Assembly (NCBI GenBank): GCA_963930775.1
Contig: OZ005694.1
Location: forward strand, 9,812,899 to 9,876,898
Reading direction: 5' to 3'
Source: Cliona cf. orientalis
Taxonomy: Eukaryota; Porifera; Demospongiae; Clionaida; Clionaidae
Length of the DNA: 64,000 nt
The notes beneath the pieces were generated by a model that ran no database searches, was not told where the DNA came from, and saw only the letters and a list, made by a program, of their open reading frames with translations. Positions 62,101-64,000 of this stretch are shown here, piece by piece. Numbering within the stretch: the first letter of the stretch is position 1; each line of letters starts with the position of its first letter. Made by a program: the position numbers and the translations under genes.

Positions 62101-64000
62101 TAGCTACGTACTAGTGTAGCTATAGGCTCTGAGATCTGAGGTAGTGGTGGTGGCAAAGTAAATAAATTATCTATATCTGGTACTTTGCATTTGAGTGAAA
62201 GGGCTGGCTAACTTTGCTAGTTCCTTGAGTCGATTATTGGGGACACATCTGAGAGAGTTATTGATTTATTTATTATAGACATACATGCATGTAGCTAGAA
62301 ACACCATGATAATATTGCTATTATTAATATAGCTAACTTATGGAATCTATGATAATCACCTTGTAATGACATTAATTATGTGCTACCTAGGAAAGATTAT
62401 GAAAACTTAGCAGTACTTGTGTCTATGCATACTAAGTAGCAGCTTACTCATTCTGCACTTCAAGGACACAGCATGCAAGAATCACAAAATTAATCTAGCA
62501 AACCTTGATAGTCTGATAGTAGAACTGTTAACAATTTTATTCATTAATAGGACAGTAGTGGTTCAGTAGTTGTAGTGATTTCATAATATTGCATAACAAG
62601 GTACATGTACCCTCCAAGTTGTTACCATGGAGTAATTTTACACTCTAGTCTCTATGGTTCTACTGATGTGGTAGATAACAAAGGGTTATGGTTTGTATTG
62701 GTTACACCAAACACTCCTCTATTGTTGTGGTAGGGACAATGACATTGTCAGTCATTGGAGTATAGCCTACTTGCTCCTTGGTGACAACTAGTCTATTATA
62801 TTATCATGAATGTATTGATTTTTATCACTAGACTAATTAAGTGTCATAAAGGCTCTTTGTATGTGGTCTATTACAACTCCTTATCATGTTGCCAGGGTGA
62901 TCAGATTGGTGATACATGTACCTACCAATGCTTCCATGCAGTACCACTCCTTAGCAACAATAATACCACATTTCAATAGCCAAATGAGCTACTATTAATT
63001 AGTAGACTTATACTACATACAGAAGAGTGGAGGAGAGAGGGAGAGAGAGACTAGCCTGATCATGAGCTAGTGACTGATGGATGCAGTTCTCTTCCATAGG
63101 CCAGAAATTTTACTAATCACACACTGCATGGCATGACTGAGGGACAAGTCCATGGACCCTCTTCCGCGTGCATGCAATACCAGTCTGGGACACAAGTCGA
63201 GAGAAATCAATCAACCACAAGCGATGAAATCGTTTTTCTTTGCGTGAGAGTGCAGCTGTAGTGTGCAACGTTAATCTGCTAATCTCCAGACAGCGGTTGC
63301 GAGATAAAATTAACTACTTGCCCCTGTTGTGTCGGGGATCGGGAAGAGAAGGAAAAAGATTTTAATAACAGCACCAGTTGACCCAAGCTAGCCCGACAGG
63401 TGGAGGAGATGGATGGGGTGATCCGCCGCTCACCCTGACCATGGAGGGGAAAATTAATGGTGCCAAGACGCCTGCAGACAATCCAGCAATTAATCAAAGG
63501 AAGTCTTGGGTTACATAGGTGACCACTGGCTGTAGGTAACTACACCCCTCTATCCGCCGACTGATACGATTGTATTTCCACGTATGCTACTTCTGTAAAA
63601 CCATAAAAGGGGGTCACTGGGAGAGTCGATATGACCGCACACTTAAGCGGTTGTCGTGGTATAGGGATTGTTCCCAAGCTCTTATCACCTCACATCTCAG
63701 TGTGTAGTTACATGTACGTGAATGTCGAGGATTAAGTATCTAGAGGGTGGGGCTGATTTCCCGTCCAGGCCTGAGGTTGATCGATTTCTCCTGAAGTGTA
63801 TAACACAGAGGATAGTAGTACCCAAGACAGTACTAGCAGCAGCTGGAGCATACCTGATTGCATGCCCCCTCTTGAGGAACCAGCCAGTAATAATATTGAT
63901 AGTTATGATTAATACCTGAATGTCATATTTAATATTTGAAGACAACATAGATACAATTAACTGATTATTAATGAAGAAGGGAATTCACCCACTCCCACTG
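59170..64000. other. Intergenic region, no gene seen
   Basis: About 4.8 kb of AT-rich sequence with a short (CTG)n at 59598-59611. The open frames present (for example 59846-60151 and 63722-63919 on the plus strand) show no domain or splice support. A gene continuing from beyond the right edge cannot be excluded. Confidence 0.45.

Noticed and set aside
63722-63919. 65-codon frame with a hydrophobic stretch near the right edge
   Set aside because: Could be part of an exon, but no splice signals or similarity were recognised.

Overview
The window looks like nuclear DNA of an early-branching animal, most likely a sponge. Genes are split by canonical GT-AG introns, the sequence is AT-rich, and long (CT)n/(CA)n microsatellites and many short inverted-repeat elements are present. 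Two nuclear receptors occur together, and only two were described in the demosponge Amphimedon. The taxon call is an inference. No phage, plasmid, operon, CRISPR or rRNA feature is seen.

Layout from left to right. (1) Positions 120-10533, minus strand: a nuclear receptor (here NR-A) with a DNA-binding domain carrying extra residues in both zinc fingers, followed by a very long Ser/Gly/His/Gln-rich region; it runs off the left edge before any ligand-binding domain. Its 7.9-kb intron 1 is full of small repeats. (2) Positions 10534-17502: no confidently identified gene; a CpG-rich, promoter-like patch at 14.35-14.9 kb and one orphan minus-strand exon candidate. (3) Positions 17503-43082, plus strand: a 14-exon NDRG-family gene (388 aa), rebuilt exon by exon with every splice phase matching. 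A second, complete nuclear receptor (NR-B, 606 aa, DBD plus LBD with AF-2 helix) sits inside NDRG intron 1 on the same strand. (4) Positions 44792-47688: a 2.9-kb DNA transposon with perfect 33-bp terminal inverted repeats and an intact three-exon gene for a 631-aa RNase H-like/DDE candidate transposase of a family usually annotated as uncharacterised (DUF7869-like). (5) Positions 49453-49863: an intronless gene for a small secreted protein with a T5orf172-type GIY-YIG domain. (6) Positions 51782-55644, minus strand: TMEM143 (DUF3754), a mitochondrial membrane protein in two exons. (7) Positions 55645-64000: no gene supported; repeats only.

The strongest hunt results are the TIR-bounded transposon carrying the DUF7869-like gene, the secreted GIY-YIG protein, the linked divergent pair of nuclear receptors sharing an intron at the same codon and phase, the nesting of NR-B inside NDRG, and a foldback element family with three copies, each flanked by a perfect 9-bp target-site duplication. 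Four further MITE families share a TA-CCGTA terminus and may depend on one transposase source. All family assignments come from reading motifs; no search was run.
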